From Marinilabiliaceae bacterium JC017 (GTDB lineage: Bacteria > Bacteroidota > Bacteroidia > Bacteroidales > Marinilabiliaceae): DNA of 64,000 nucleotides. A program made the translations under genes and the position numbers. The stretch covers positions 1 through 64,000 of the forward strand of contig RHGE01000059.1 of the NCBI GenBank assembly GCA_004296775.1, read 5' to 3'. Below the pieces are notes generated by a model. The model searched no databases. It was not told where the DNA came from and worked only from the letters and a program-made list of their open reading frames with translations. Every line of letters starts with the position of its first letter. Position 1 is the first letter of the stretch. This document shows positions 52,824-63,035 of the stretch, piece by piece.

Positions 52824-54863
52824 TTACATACTTTCATATTCTCCGGCATTCTTCGGTTGTGATTCTTCCAGTTTTATTTCTATCCCCTTTACTTTTCGAT
52901 TATTTGTTGCAAAATCAATTGGTTGGCTAGCACTAGTCTTTACCTTGGCATTGGAAACAACATCATCTTGTCCCAATCTAAAGAATGCAATGGTGCTTTT
53001 CAGCTGCTCAGCCTGAGATGAAAGCTCTTCGGCTGTTGATGCCAGTTCCTCGGACGAAGCAGCATTTTCCTGCGTCACATTGGCCAGCTGCTGAATGCCT
53101 TCATTTATCTGACTTGTTCCGGAATTCTGCTCACGACTCGAAACATTAATCTCCTGCACCAACTGGGCCGTCATTTCAATTTCCGGTACCAATTTAAGGA
53201 TCATGCTACCCGAACGCTCTGAAATATCCACAGTAACAGATGTCAGATCGGTAATCTCCTTGGCAGCCTTTTGGGTTTGCTCTGATAGTTTCCGCACTTC
53301 ATTTGCCACAACCGCAAAACCTTTTCCATGCTCCCCGGCCCTGGCTGCTTCCACGGCTGCATTTATGGCCAGCAGGTCTGTTTTATGGGAAATATCCCCA
53401 ATAACAGAAATGCGATCGGCAATTTTCCGTATCGCCGACAAAGCTTCTTCAGAAGCACTCTGACTGTCTTTCATCTCCCCTGCAGCTTTTACCGCAATGG
53501 TCTCGGTACGGTGGGCATTTTCTGTATTGGTGGTGATACTGGCTGTCATCTCCTCCACCGAAGCAGATACCTCCTCTGCTGAAGCGGCCTGTTCTGACGA
53601 CCCTTGAGATAATTGCTCCGAAGAAGTACTTAACTGGTTGGATACCCCTACAAAGTTATTGGCCGCCACCATAATCTCTTCAATAATGGATCGCAGGTGC
53701 AGCACCATCTTTTCCAGGGCAATATCCAAATCACCACCAAACTTATCTTTACTTATTTCATCCAATACATTTAAATTACCGGCGGCCACCTCTTGAGCCA
53801 CAAACACACTGTTTTTTAATTTCGCCAGCATGAATTGCAAATCCTTCAACAGCAAACCAATCTCATCCTCGTTCTGAACAGTTATCTCTGCAGAAAAATC
53901 GCCCTGAGCTACTGCCTTAACCGCTTTTTGTGCTACATGGATAGATCGCTGGATACCATTAATAATATAAATCATAATGAAGACAGAACTAACAATTACC
54001 ACAATAATGAAAACAATAATGATAATAATTGCCTGAAAAGCAGCTTTATCACTCGCTTCCTTAATGGAAGAGATAATTTCTTCCACTGCTGGTTCTGTTT
54101 GATGAATCACAGCCCGAAGTTTTCCGTTGATACCTTCTTTCTCCGAGAAACCTATTTGCTCATCAACAGCAACTACTTTATCAAATGTCTCCCGGTAACT
54201 TTCCACTTCTGATTTTAAGAGATGCTTTATGTGAGCCGATAATTGCCCCGACTTATTTATCATAGTCATAAAATAATCCACTTCATCATTGAATTTTTTC
54301 TGATATTTCCGGTCTTTTCTTAACAGGTAATCTTTTTCATGTTTACGCAGAATAAGCACCTCTCTTTCAATGAAGGCTGCATCATCAAAGTGTTCTTCCA
54401 CATCGTGTATGGCTGCCCGCAATTTTCCAATGGATCCGTAATCTTTAAAGCCACGAACCGTAAGAGCTTCAACCAACTCATTAAATTGCTTGCCATATTC
54501 ACTAAAATAACCCCCAAGGGTTATGAATTTACCCCCCATTGCTATTTCAGTAATGAAGTCATCCTCTTTTAAGGTGTTTATTATTTCCTGGTTGACACTA
54601 AGAAGCTCTGAAAATTGATTCAAATACTTACTACTTCCGGTTTGAAAATACTTTTCATTGATTACTTCCCGGGCTAGAAAATCCTTCTCCGCCTTACGCA
54701 GCTTCAGCATGTTAAGGTTTATAGTTTCAACTTTTTCCTGAATTCCATGCAAGACATCAATTCGCTGAAAAGTAAAATAAATAAACGTGCTAATTACAAT
54801 TAATATAATCCCAATAAGCCCTACGAGCCCGTAGAGCTTTTGCTTAATTAATAAGTTTTTCAT
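52824..54863 (-). CDS. Methyl-accepting chemotaxis protein
   Basis: 679 aa transmembrane receptor. TM1 about 10-30 ([20 protein letters not shown]), a periplasmic all-helical sensor (about 35-270) of the helical-bimodular type with paired repeats ([20 protein letters not shown] and [20 protein letters not shown]), TM2 about 274-304, HAMP (about 305-360) and the MCP signalling hairpin with its conserved tip in [20 protein letters not shown]. It should control CheA; no che genes are in the window. The C-terminus lacks an obvious NWETF-type pentapeptide. ATG at 54863. Confidence 0.93.
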   Translation of the reverse strand: MKNLLIKQKLYGLVGLIGIILIVISTFIYFTFQRIDVLHGIQEKVETINLNMLKLRKAEKDFLAREVINEKYFQTGSSKYLNQFSELLSVNQEIINTLKEDDFITEIAMGGKFITLGGYFSEYGKQFNELVEALTVRGFKDYGSIGKLRAAIHDVEEHFDDAAFIEREVLILRKHEKDYLLRKDRKYQKKFNDEVDYFMTMINKSGQLSAHIKHLLKSEVESYRETFDKVVAVDEQIGFSEKEGINGKLRAVIHQTEPAVEEIISSIKEASDKAAFQAIIIIIVFIIVVIVSSVFIMIYIINGIQRSIHVAQKAVKAVAQGDFSAEITVQNEDEIGLLLKDLQFMLAKLKNSVFVAQEVAAGNLNVLDEISKDKFGGDLDIALEKMVLHLRSIIEEIMVAANNFVGVSNQLSTSSEQLSQGSSEQAASAEEVSASVEEMTASITTNTENAHRTETIAVKAAGEMKDSQSASEEALSAIRKIADRISVIGDISHKTDLLAINAAVEAARAGEHGKGFAVVANEVRKLSEQTQKAAKEITDLTSVTVDISERSGSMILKLVPEIEMTAQLVQEINVSSREQNSGTSQINEGIQQLANVTQENAASSEELASTAEELSSQAEQLKSTIAFFRLGQDDVVSNAKVKTSASQPIDFATNNRKVKGIEIKLEESQPKNAGEYESM

Positions 54864-55176
54864 AATGTAAAAATTAACCCCTTAATTGATCTATGTATTT
54901 CTAATTCCCCATTCTGTTGTATTGGGGCTTTACGCGACAACAACTGATTTGTTGCATTTTTTTACATTGAATCTAATTTTCCTATTACGTCACAACCGAC
55001 AGTCATTCTGCGTCCTAATCTCTGTTTAAAGAATCAATTCACCTTTTAAACAACATAATGAAAAGTTAATAACTCATTGAGCATATGCGTAGTTTAGAAA
55101 GAATACTAACAAATCGTAAGTTGCTAAAACCTCTTAATAGCTCTACTATTTAACCCTTATAATAGTGTGATTTTTT
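54864..55176. other. Intergenic stretch between divergent genes
   Basis: About 310 bp that must hold the promoters of the chemotaxis receptor and the C69 peptidase. No repeat copy or strong hairpin recognised apart from a short GTTGTCGCG/CGACAAC-type pairing near 54935. Confidence 0.45.
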
Positions 55177-55184
55177 TATATTTG
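55177..55184 (+). promoter_or_regulatory. -7 element of the C69 peptidase promoter
   Basis: TATATTTG matches TAnnTTTG, 41 bp before the ATG. A -33 TTG is not clear; a T7 run lies just upstream. Confidence 0.55.
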
Positions 55185-55224
55185 CGTCAATTAGAAATTA
55201 AGCATCAACATTAATTGTTTTCCT

Positions 55225-56886
55225 ATGATTAAAAAAATATCCTTGTTCCTGTTATCATTCTTAATAGGAATAGTATTCTCTTTCAACCAGGCCAATGCCT
55301 GTTCGAACTTTATCGTGACAAAAAACGCGTCGGTTGACGGCTCAACCATGCTCTCTTATGCAGCTGATTCACATGATCTTTATGGCGAATTATATTTTTG
55401 GCCGGCAGCAACGTATCCCGAAGGCACCATGCTCGATGTCCATGAATGGGATACCGGTAAGTACCTTGGTCAAATCAAGCAAGCACCTCAGACTTATTCG
55501 GTTATCGGCAACATGAACGAATATCAATTAAGTATTGCCGAAACAACCTTTGGTGGCCGATCAGAATTACAAGACACCACCGGTTTGATTGATTACGGTA
55601 GTTTAATCTACATCACCCTGCAACGGGCTAAGACCGCGCGTGAAGCGATTCAAACCATCGCTGATCTGGTTGATGAATATGGTTATTATAGCTCTGGCGA
55701 ATCTTTCTCTATTGTTGATCCTGAAGAGGCATGGATAATGGAAATTATCAGTAAGGGCCCACATAATAAAGGTGCGGTTTGGGTAGCTGTGAAAATTCCC
55801 GATGGCTATGTTTCATCACATGCCAACCAGGCACGTATTACTACCTTCCCATTGAAGGACAAAGAAAACTGCCTCTATTCACAAGATGTTATCTCCTTTG
55901 CCCGCGAAAAAGGTTATTTTGATGGTAAAAACAAAGATTTCAGTTTTGCCGACGCCTATGCACCCCTTGATTTCGGGGCCCTTAGATTTTGCGAAGCCCG
56001 TGTATGGAGCGCCTTCCGTTTGGTTAACAAAGACATGGACAAATACATTGATTACGCCAAAGGCGAATCAACAGAACGCATGCCTTTGTACATTAAACCC
56101 GACAGGAAACTTTCTCAGCGCGATGTGATGAATATTATGCGCGACCACTATGAAGGAACTGAATTGGATATGACCCAGGATGTAGGAGCCGGTCCTTTCA
56201 AAGTACCTTACCGCTTCAGGCCATTAACCTGGAAAGTTGATGACCAAACTTATTTCAACGAAAGAGCAATTGCTACTCAGCAAAGCGCCTTCTCATTTGT
56301 AGCGCAAATGCGTAGCTGGTTACCCCGCCATATTGGTGGTATTTTGTGGTTCGGTGTCGATGATGCTGCATCATCTGTATATATGCCGATGTACTGTGGT
56401 ATCAAAGAGGTGCCTCACTGCCTGGCTGAAGGAAATGGCGATTTGCTTACTTTCACCTGGGATTCGGCTTTCTGGGTTTTCAACTGGGTAGCGAACCAGG
56501 CTTACGGCCGTTATAGTTACATGATTGAAGACATCAACAAAGTACAGAACGAACTCGAAGATAAATTCATCAGCTATACTTCAGCCATTGACCAGGCAGC
56601 TAAAGCCATGCATGATCAAAACCCTGATTTAGCACGTGATTTCCTCACCGAGTTCTCCAACAGCCAGGCTGATTTGACAATGAAAAGATGGAAGAAACTG
56701 GGTGAATTTTTACAAGTAAAATACCTGGATGGTAATCTACACCAAGAGGTAAATGGCAAGTTCTTAAGAAATCCGCATGGCAATCCTAAACATGCTACAT
56801 TCCCCGGCTATTCAGAAAAGTATTACCGCAATGTGGTAAAAGAAACAGGCGATAAATTGAAAATGAAAGAATTGCCTAAGAAATAA
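55225..56886 (+). CDS. Secreted C69 family dipeptidase
   Basis: 553 aa. Ntn-hydrolase dipeptidase of the PepD/C69 type. Signal peptide MIKKISLFLLSFLIGIVFSF with cleavage before Cys26 (NANACSNFIVTKNAS), which exposes the cysteine as the N-terminal nucleophile. Other family segments: DGSTMLSYAADSH, GNMNEYQLSIAETTFGGR, GESFSIVDPEEAWIMEI, QMRSWLPRHIGGILWFGVDDA. It hydrolyses dipeptides with broad specificity and is probably periplasmic or exported. Monocistronic, with its own promoter and terminator. Slightly more GC-rich than the accessory region before it. Confidence 0.93.
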   Translation: MIKKISLFLLSFLIGIVFSFNQANACSNFIVTKNASVDGSTMLSYAADSHDLYGELYFWPAATYPEGTMLDVHEWDTGKYLGQIKQAPQTYSVIGNMNEYQLSIAETTFGGRSELQDTTGLIDYGSLIYITLQRAKTAREAIQTIADLVDEYGYYSSGESFSIVDPEEAWIMEIISKGPHNKGAVWVAVKIPDGYVSSHANQARITTFPLKDKENCLYSQDVISFAREKGYFDGKNKDFSFADAYAPLDFGALRFCEARVWSAFRLVNKDMDKYIDYAKGESTERMPLYIKPDRKLSQRDVMNIMRDHYEGTELDMTQDVGAGPFKVPYRFRPLTWKVDDQTYFNERAIATQQSAFSFVAQMRSWLPRHIGGILWFGVDDAASSVYMPMYCGIKEVPHCLAEGNGDLLTFTWDSAFWVFNWVANQAYGRYSYMIEDINKVQNELEDKFISYTSAIDQAAKAMHDQNPDLARDFLTEFSNSQADLTMKRWKKLGEFLQVKYLDGNLHQEVNGKFLRNPHGNPKHATFPGYSEKYYRNVVKETGDKLKMKELPKK

Positions 56887-56896
56887 TTGAGGTCAG

Positions 56897-56960
56897 TAGA
56901 TCGATAGACTATTAGACCAATAGGTTATTAGGTCAACAGGTTGTTAGATCAACTAATATA
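56897..56960. repeat. 16-bp tandem repeat, four units
   Basis: TAGATCGATAGACTAT, TAGACCAATAGGTTAT, TAGGTCAACAGGTTGT and TAGATCAACTAATATA follow head to tail at exact 16-bp steps right after the peptidase stop codon. Function unknown. Confidence 0.75.
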
Positions 56961-56962
56961 TT

Positions 56963-57012
56963 ATGCATCCGAATTATCAAGAGTACTTGATTAATTTGGA
57001 TGCATTTTTTTA
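56963..57012 (+). terminator. Terminator of the C69 peptidase gene
   Basis: Long stem opening ATGCATCC and closing GGATGCAT with further pairing inside (AATTA/TAATT, TCAAG/CTTGA) and a T7 run. Confidence 0.85.
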
Positions 57013-57110
57013 TTATAATAAATCGTTAGATTTTAATTCTGCGATGATTGCTGACCGTACTAACGAAAAAATAACAATAGCACCTTGATAAATAAATCAA
57101 AAACACTCTC

Positions 57111-57424
57111 CATCCATCATTTATAAAGAGACAAACAAAAGCCATCTGAACCAGCAGTAGCGAGCTGTTTCTTCTCCGCTTTGAGAAGATACTGATTCAT
57201 CTAATGGTAGAAGCGTCACATTTTTCTGGTCTGAATGGCCATTTGTACCAGCATAGAGTTTTAACCCTACGTCAATTGACCTTTGTAAATCAACCCGGAA
57301 AGGGTGTTTGTATCATAAAGGTAGCATCTAATACATATCAGGCCTTCAGCCTTCCTTATTTCTGTAATTGGAAACACAGGGTTGAAACCCTGTGCTGTTA
57401 CAGGCACTCCTTCGGAGTTTACCA
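57111..57424 (+). repeat. 310-bp direct repeat, copy 1
   Basis: Begins TTATAAAGAGACAAACAAAA and ends GGCACTCCTTCGGAGTTTAC. Carries several small palindromes: AGAGTTTTAACCCT-type, GGCCTTCAGCC, CACAGGGT-TGAA-ACCCTGTG and ACTCC-TTC-GGAGT. Not coding: the open frame across it is interrupted in copy 2. Confidence 0.85.
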
Positions 57425-57533
57425 TGCTATTTCACTAAATCAAAGGAAAGCTTGTTATATGAAAGTGACCCGATGATCTTTGCCCATATTGTCATTAAGA
57501 TAACAATGCTAACTTATTGAATACTCAATTTAT

Positions 57534-57847
57534 CCATCCATTATAAAGAGACAAACAAAAGCTATCTGAACCAGCAGTAGCGAGCTGTTTCTTCTCCGAT
57601 TTGAGAAGATACTGATTCATCTAAAGGTTGAAGTGTCACATTTTTCTGGCCTGAATGCCCATTTGTACCAGCATAGGGTTTTAACCCTACGTCAATTGAC
57701 CTTTGTAAATCAACCCGGAAAGAATGTTTGTATCATTAAGATAGCATCTAATACATATCAGGCCTTCAGCCTTCCTTCTTACTGTAATTAGAAACACAGG
57801 TTGAAACCCTGTGCTGTTACAGGCACTCCTTCGGAGTTTACAATGTT
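57534..57847 (+). repeat. 310-bp direct repeat, copy 2
   Basis: Same sequence as copy 1 with scattered substitutions and a few indels, in the same orientation and 420 bp further on. The palindromes are kept; AGGGTTTTAACCCT is perfect here, and the CACAGG-TTGAAACCCTGTG stem has lost one G. Confidence 0.85.
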
Positions 57848-57998
57848 AAAAGTTTCATATACGAAAGATAACAGACCTCAAACTGATTTATGTTTAGCTC
57901 AGTGCCAGATCTATAATAGTTTTGACTATTTACTAATCACAAAGCAACAATCAGATAATTACAAAAGATTAGCAAGTCTATTGAAATAGTATGACGAA

Positions 57999-58029
57999 AA
58001 AAGCCGCGGTAGATACCGCGGCTTTTCTA
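57999..58029 (-). terminator. Terminator of the NagB/PIG-L gene
   Basis: Perfect 13-bp stem AAAAGCCGCGGTA / TACCGCGGCTTTT with a 2-nt loop, 15 bp past the stop on the minus strand. Confidence 0.88.
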
Positions 58030-58043
58030 TAATTTATTTCTGA

Positions 58044-60026
58044 TTAAAGAAATTCATATCGAACGAAGGCTTCAAAGGCTTCATATTCTGCCATACCTAA
58101 CTTATTATAGGTAATAGCTGTACCTCTGTTCCTGTCTTCAGCACGTTGCCAGAATTCCCTCATGTCTCCACCCAGGAACATGGCGCCGTCTTTTTGTGAC
58201 TGGTGTTTGAAGATGGCATTCCGTTTTCTGGTTACCTCATCCGGACTGATAGGCACTGCCATCTCAATCTGGTGAATATCCCATTCGTGCCATGCACCAC
58301 GGTATAACCATACCCAACAATCTTTCATCCAATCCTCTATTTTCAACACTTCAATGGCTCTGAAAACAGCATCCAAACATACCCGGTGTGTTCCGTGTGG
58401 GTCAGACAAGTCACCTGCTGCATAAATTTGATGAGGCTTAACATCTTTGATCAACTGACCAACGATTTCGATATCTGCTTCACCAATAGGTTTCTTTTCT
58501 ACCCCACCTGTCTCATAAAAAGGCAAATTAAGAAAATGCACATTCTCTGGTTTCACATTGGCATAGCGACAAGCTGCCCTGGCTTCTCCCTGACGAATCA
58601 TTGTCTTAATAGTACGGATTTCAGGCAAGTCAACCTGGTCAGCTTTTTTATTTTTAAAGAACGCTTTGATTTTATCACGTTGCGCCAATAATTCTTTATT
58701 TCCATCACTAAGTGTGGAAGTATAAGCACTCATGAAATCCAAATAGCGAAGCACGTCATCATCAGACACTGCCACATTACCGGAAGTTTCGTAAGCCACA
58801 TGCACATCATGTCCTTGGTCAACCAAACGTAACAAAGTACCTCCCATAGAGATCACATCATCATCAGGGTGTGGTGAGAATACGATAACACGCTTAGGAA
58901 ATGGCGATTTACGCTCCGGACGGTTAGTGTCATCAGCATTTGGCTTTCCTCCTGGCCAACCGGTGATGGTATGCTGCAGTTCATTAAATACTTTTATATT
59001 GATCTGGTAGGCTGACCCTTTTTCAGCCAGTAAGTCACCCATTCCATTATCGTTGTAGTCACGATCGGTCAGCTTCAAAATTGGTTTTTCAACCTTCATG
59101 CACAACCAAACAACGGCTTTACGAATCAACTGATCGGTCCACACTACTGAATCAATCAACCATGGTGTTTTAATACGGGTTAATTCAGCAGCAGCGGCTT
59201 CATCCAAAATCACTTCAGTATTTTCGTGTTTCTGCAAAAATGAAGCTGGTACCTCTTCAGTAACATCCCCTTCAATGGTTTTCTTCAACACATTAGCTTT
59301 ACCTTCACCCCAGGCTAAAAGACGAATTCTTTCCGCTTTAAGGATGGTTTTAATCCCCATTGAGATCGCCTTACGAGGAACGAAATCTTTTCCAAAGAAA
59401 TCAGAACCTGCTTCAGTACGGGTGATATCATCCAATGAAATCAGACGAGTTAATGAATTCACTGCTGACCCTGGTTCATTTAAGCCAATGTGTCCGGTAC
59501 GACCAATACCCAAAATCTGAATATCGATGCCACCAAATTTTTTAATTTTTTCTTCAAACTCCCGACAGAAGTCATAAATCTTCTCCTGAGGAACCGTACT
59601 ATCCAGGTAGTGGAAATTCTCTTCCGGCAAATCTAAATGCTTAAAAAATTTCTCGCGGATATTCCTGTTAAAACTCTGAAGGGCATCATGAGCTATAGGG
59701 TAATACTCCATAACCCCAAAAACAACAACATTCTTGAAGCTTAATCCTTCCTCTTTGTGTAAACGAATGAGTTCATCATAAACCTCGCTTGGTGCTGAAC
59801 CTACAGCCAAACCAAGTACGCACTGTTTTCCTTCCTGCTCCTTGCTTTTTATCAGAGAAGCTATTTCATCGGCAACAACTTTTGACCCTTCGGTAGAAGA
59901 ACCAAAAATTTTAGTGGTGATATTTTCTTCTTTCGTAATTAGAGAACGCAAGTAAGGGTCGTTGTTGTAACCCTCATTTTTAAAATTTCCGGCAGGAGAA
60001 ATTTTTTGATTAAATTTTTCAATCAT
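58044..60026 (-). CDS. nagB: Glucosamine-6-phosphate deaminase fused to a PIG-L/LmbE deacetylase-like domain
   Basis: 660 aa. N-terminal sugar-phosphate isomerase domain (about 25-285) of the NagB type: VLGLAVGSAPSEVYDELIRL, VVVFGVMEYYPI, LGIGRTGHIGLNEPGSA with the catalytic His, and KAISMGIKTIL. It should convert glucosamine 6-phosphate to fructose 6-phosphate and ammonia. C-terminal PIG-L/LmbE domain (about 385-600) with metal motif PHPDDDVISMGG and DPHGTHR. LmbE-type enzymes deacetylate GlcNAc derivatives, so the fusion could join deacetylation to deamination; that is inference. The architecture is common in Bacteroidota. ATG at 60026; -7 element TAAATTTG at 60071-60064. Confidence 0.92.
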   Translation of the reverse strand: MIEKFNQKISPAGNFKNEGYNNDPYLRSLITKEENITTKIFGSSTEGSKVVADEIASLIKSKEQEGKQCVLGLAVGSAPSEVYDELIRLHKEEGLSFKNVVVFGVMEYYPIAHDALQSFNRNIREKFFKHLDLPEENFHYLDSTVPQEKIYDFCREFEEKIKKFGGIDIQILGIGRTGHIGLNEPGSAVNSLTRLISLDDITRTEAGSDFFGKDFVPRKAISMGIKTILKAERIRLLAWGEGKANVLKKTIEGDVTEEVPASFLQKHENTEVILDEAAAAELTRIKTPWLIDSVVWTDQLIRKAVVWLCMKVEKPILKLTDRDYNDNGMGDLLAEKGSAYQINIKVFNELQHTITGWPGGKPNADDTNRPERKSPFPKRVIVFSPHPDDDVISMGGTLLRLVDQGHDVHVAYETSGNVAVSDDDVLRYLDFMSAYTSTLSDGNKELLAQRDKIKAFFKNKKADQVDLPEIRTIKTMIRQGEARAACRYANVKPENVHFLNLPFYETGGVEKKPIGEADIEIVGQLIKDVKPHQIYAAGDLSDPHGTHRVCLDAVFRAIEVLKIEDWMKDCWVWLYRGAWHEWDIHQIEMAVPISPDEVTRKRNAIFKHQSQKDGAMFLGGDMREFWQRAEDRNRGTAITYNKLGMAEYEAFEAFVRYEFL

Positions 60027-60063
60027 AACGGAGTAAATTGAAATTTTTTGGTTTTAGTTTCGG

Positions 60064-60071
60064 CAAATTTA
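60064..60071 (-). promoter_or_regulatory. -7 element of the nagB promoter
   Basis: TAAATTTG on the minus strand matches TAnnTTTG, 37 bp before the ATG. No convincing -33 TTG at the normal distance. Confidence 0.5.
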
Positions 60072-60168
60072 CAATTTAAAATGATTAAAAATAAAAAATT
60101 AACAAAGATTTAATAACGCTTCCCATCGATTTGTAAGTTTATGAAATCTTTCATAAAGCTACAAAACC

Positions 60169-62811
60169 CTAATTTTGCGATAAAAATGAATGATATATGA
60201 CATCTTGAATGCGCGTTCTCACATTGGTCGTGATCAGTTTTTTATTATAACTACGTGGATGGATCCGATTCGATAGAAATACATAAATGAGATCATATTT
60301 GGGATCTATCCATACCAATGTACCGGTAAAACCTGAATGCCCAAATGATTCAGGCGAAACCAGCAAGGAAGCCGGACTGCTTTTCTCCGGATCCGTTTCC
60401 GGTTTATCAAAACCAAGCCCTCTTCGATTACCATGGTTATGGGGCGAAGTGAAATAATCAATCGTACTTTGTTTTAAAAACCGTTGTCCTCCATAAGTAC
60501 CCCCATTCAAAAACATTTGCGCCACAATGGCTACCTCCATGGTATTGCCAAACAGGCCGGCATGAGCCGCTACTCCCCCTAGCATAGCAGCCGTTTCATC
60601 GTGCACATAACCACGCAGGCTCTCTTTCCGAAAAGTGAGATCAATGACCGTTGGCGTGATTTCTTCGCGGCTATACTTCTCCAAAGGTTTAAAAAGCAAC
60701 CGATCGGTATGTAATTTCTCTGTGACCGTTGAATAAAAAACCTGCTCATAGGATTTACCCGTCACCCTTGAAATGATCTTATGCAGGAATAGGTAGCCCA
60801 AATCGCTGTATCGATAGTTTTTCGCCGTATCTATATCCACATTCAGAAGTTCAGCATACATGGAATCAAGGTGATGATGATTCATATAAAGCCGATTGGC
60901 CACTCGTATATCAAACACTGAATCATTACTCTTCTGAAAGACATCACTTCGATACCTGGCATTTTTATTCATATAAAGGTGCTTATCCAGCCTGAGGTTA
61001 TAGGTACCGGAGTACCGCCGGCTCAATAAATGGCCAGAATAAGATGTCGAGTCCAGTGCATGTAAATAAAAGGGTATATATGACGGCAGGCCGGCCTGAT
61101 GCAAGAGAATCTCATTAATGGTTAAATCGCCCTTATTAGTTGTGTCGGTCTCTGATAAATAGTTTTTTATGGGTGCATCCAAATCAATTACTCCTTGATC
61201 GCACAAAGACATAATAACAGGCATGGTACCCAACACCTTGGTCATCGATGCCAGATCATAAAGGTCAGAGGTAGTTACTTTTTGTTTTTTTCCGTATGTA
61301 TGGTATCCAAACGCGTGATTATAGATGATTTTGCCTTCTTTGGCAATTAATATCTGTGCGCCTGGTGTCGCTTTTTCTTTAATGGCTTCGGTCACGATAT
61401 CGCTAATTTGCCGCAAAGAATCTTCGTTCATCCCTACCTCTATGGGTAATCCAAAGCTAAGCCGTGTTTTTTGAGAGATAATCGGGCCGTATGTTTCCGA
61501 AAGCGAATTCCCAAAATGTGGAAACATACCGGTAATAGCTTCACCTCCTAAAAGCGATTGGGCCAACAACTGCCAACTGATTGAGTTATTTTCCGCAGCG
61601 ATTAATGTTCCATCAAGCAAATTCGTTTCAAGCACCTCATTAAAAAGAGGGCCCGTCTTGCCTGAAAAAATAAGCGAACTATTACAACCCTTATTTATGG
61701 TTGGTAACAAGGTTTGCATTTGATTTAATTGTTGATCATCGGATGCTATAAACACGTATTGTTTGGGATTATAATCAGCCGGATTAAATTCATCCACCGG
61801 AACAACAGGTATAACTGACGAATACAGGGCAATTGTATTTGAGAACGTCTTGTCCTGTGTTGCCCGGAGATCTATCACCACAATATCACCATTACTAAAA
61901 TGCCTGATAGGAAAGGTATGATCCCTGGATATCCCTGCAATAGACTTTGTATATATCCTCTTCCTTAAAATTATTTGATTTCGCTTCAAACTATCGGCTC
62001 TATTCCTATCAATAGAATCGTGCTCTGAAAGTGCATATTGCATAGATAACAACCGTTTTATTTTTCCTTCCAGCCGCGCCTGATCAATCATTTTGGAATG
62101 GACCGCCCGGTATAAACGATCCACATCTCTTTCCAGATCATCCGAGTAAAAAAGAACGGGCTGAGCAGCTACCTCTTCAAAAGAGATCAGATAATCATCA
62201 GAAGATTCATTTAAGACATTATTCAATTTTTTTATGTAAGGATGAAGAACCGTATTTGATGACCCTGGTTTAACCTTCGCTTGAGTTAACTTCTGAGGGG
62301 AAACTAACTTTTTTAACAGGTACTCGGGATAGGGGATGATGTTATAGGTTTGCAGCAAATCACTATCCCTTTTAAGAATAAACTGTTTATGCTTTTCATT
62401 CCTGCTGCTTTTATTACCCAAATATAAGCCGGTGCAATTATGAAGCTTTACATATTCAAGCGAGTTAATAAGAAATTCGTTGACACATGCCGTGTCAGTC
62501 ACCCGGGATAAGGTAGCGACCGAGGGAAATGGCAAGCCTAATCCATCTTCGAAACCTGATGAGATATCAGTCAATGTAGAAAAGCCTGATGAGTTACCCT
62601 CCGGGGCGCTGTTTAATTCATCAAAAGTACACACTCTGAAACCGTATTTACATATTTCACTTTCCAGGTTATCCGATGCTTTACAAACAAACAGATGAGC
62701 CAACCGCTCTCTGAGCGACAAAGCATTATAAATGGAATCAATTCGATTGTGAGCTTTACCTGCTGCTGACACCAATAAAAACAGGACTACTATTATACTA
62801 CGACTAGGCAT
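60169..62811 (-). CDS. Serine hydrolase (beta-lactamase fold) with degenerate GH3-like N-terminal part
   Basis: 880 aa with a signal peptide (MPSRSIIVVLFLLVSAAGKA). The last 390 residues are a class C beta-lactamase/esterase fold: SMTK with Ser522 and Lys525, YSD at 668-670 in place of YxN, and HSG at 825-827 in place of KTG. Residues about 25-460 align in plan with Bacteroidota GH3-beta-lactamase fusions: SLRERLAHLFVCKA opening, KIKRLLSMQYAL linker and a GH3-C-like half (DGTLIAAENNSISWQLLAQS, LLGGEAITGMFP). The GH3 catalytic barrel, normally about 300 residues, is reduced to roughly 170 and its nucleophile motif is not found. Probably active as an esterase/peptidase-type hydrolase on cell-wall material. 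ATG at 62811. Confidence 0.88.
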   Translation of the reverse strand: MPSRSIIVVLFLLVSAAGKAHNRIDSIYNALSLRERLAHLFVCKASDNLESEICKYGFRVCTFDELNSAPEGNSSGFSTLTDISSGFEDGLGLPFPSVATLSRVTDTACVNEFLINSLEYVKLHNCTGLYLGNKSSRNEKHKQFILKRDSDLLQTYNIIPYPEYLLKKLVSPQKLTQAKVKPGSSNTVLHPYIKKLNNVLNESSDDYLISFEEVAAQPVLFYSDDLERDVDRLYRAVHSKMIDQARLEGKIKRLLSMQYALSEHDSIDRNRADSLKRNQIILRKRIYTKSIAGISRDHTFPIRHFSNGDIVVIDLRATQDKTFSNTIALYSSVIPVVPVDEFNPADYNPKQYVFIASDDQQLNQMQTLLPTINKGCNSSLIFSGKTGPLFNEVLETNLLDGTLIAAENNSISWQLLAQSLLGGEAITGMFPHFGNSLSETYGPIISQKTRLSFGLPIEVGMNEDSLRQISDIVTEAIKEKATPGAQILIAKEGKIIYNHAFGYHTYGKKQKVTTSDLYDLASMTKVLGTMPVIMSLCDQGVIDLDAPIKNYLSETDTTNKGDLTINEILLHQAGLPSYIPFYLHALDSTSYSGHLLSRRYSGTYNLRLDKHLYMNKNARYRSDVFQKSNDSVFDIRVANRLYMNHHHLDSMYAELLNVDIDTAKNYRYSDLGYLFLHKIISRVTGKSYEQVFYSTVTEKLHTDRLLFKPLEKYSREEITPTVIDLTFRKESLRGYVHDETAAMLGGVAAHAGLFGNTMEVAIVAQMFLNGGTYGGQRFLKQSTIDYFTSPHNHGNRRGLGFDKPETDPEKSSPASLLVSPESFGHSGFTGTLVWIDPKYDLIYVFLSNRIHPRSYNKKLITTNVRTRIQDVIYHSFLSQN

Positions 62812-63035
62812 TATTAATTAATTTTAGCCAACGAAATTAACCAAAAGAGAAGGTCATCTCAAATAATAATTTGATAGAAAAGGTTCATTTTTTACGTGAT
62901 ATGTCAATTATTAAAACACCTCACCTTATTTATTGATCTAAATCCTATCTTTTTACTGAGCAATTTTGGAAAATCCGCCAACAAACTATACTTTAGAAAT
63001 CGCAAAATAAAAAAGATAATCTAACAGTACATTCG

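Noticed and set aside
57204-57476. 90-codon frame inside the first 310-bp repeat
   Set aside because: The second copy of the repeat breaks the frame, so it is not under coding selection.
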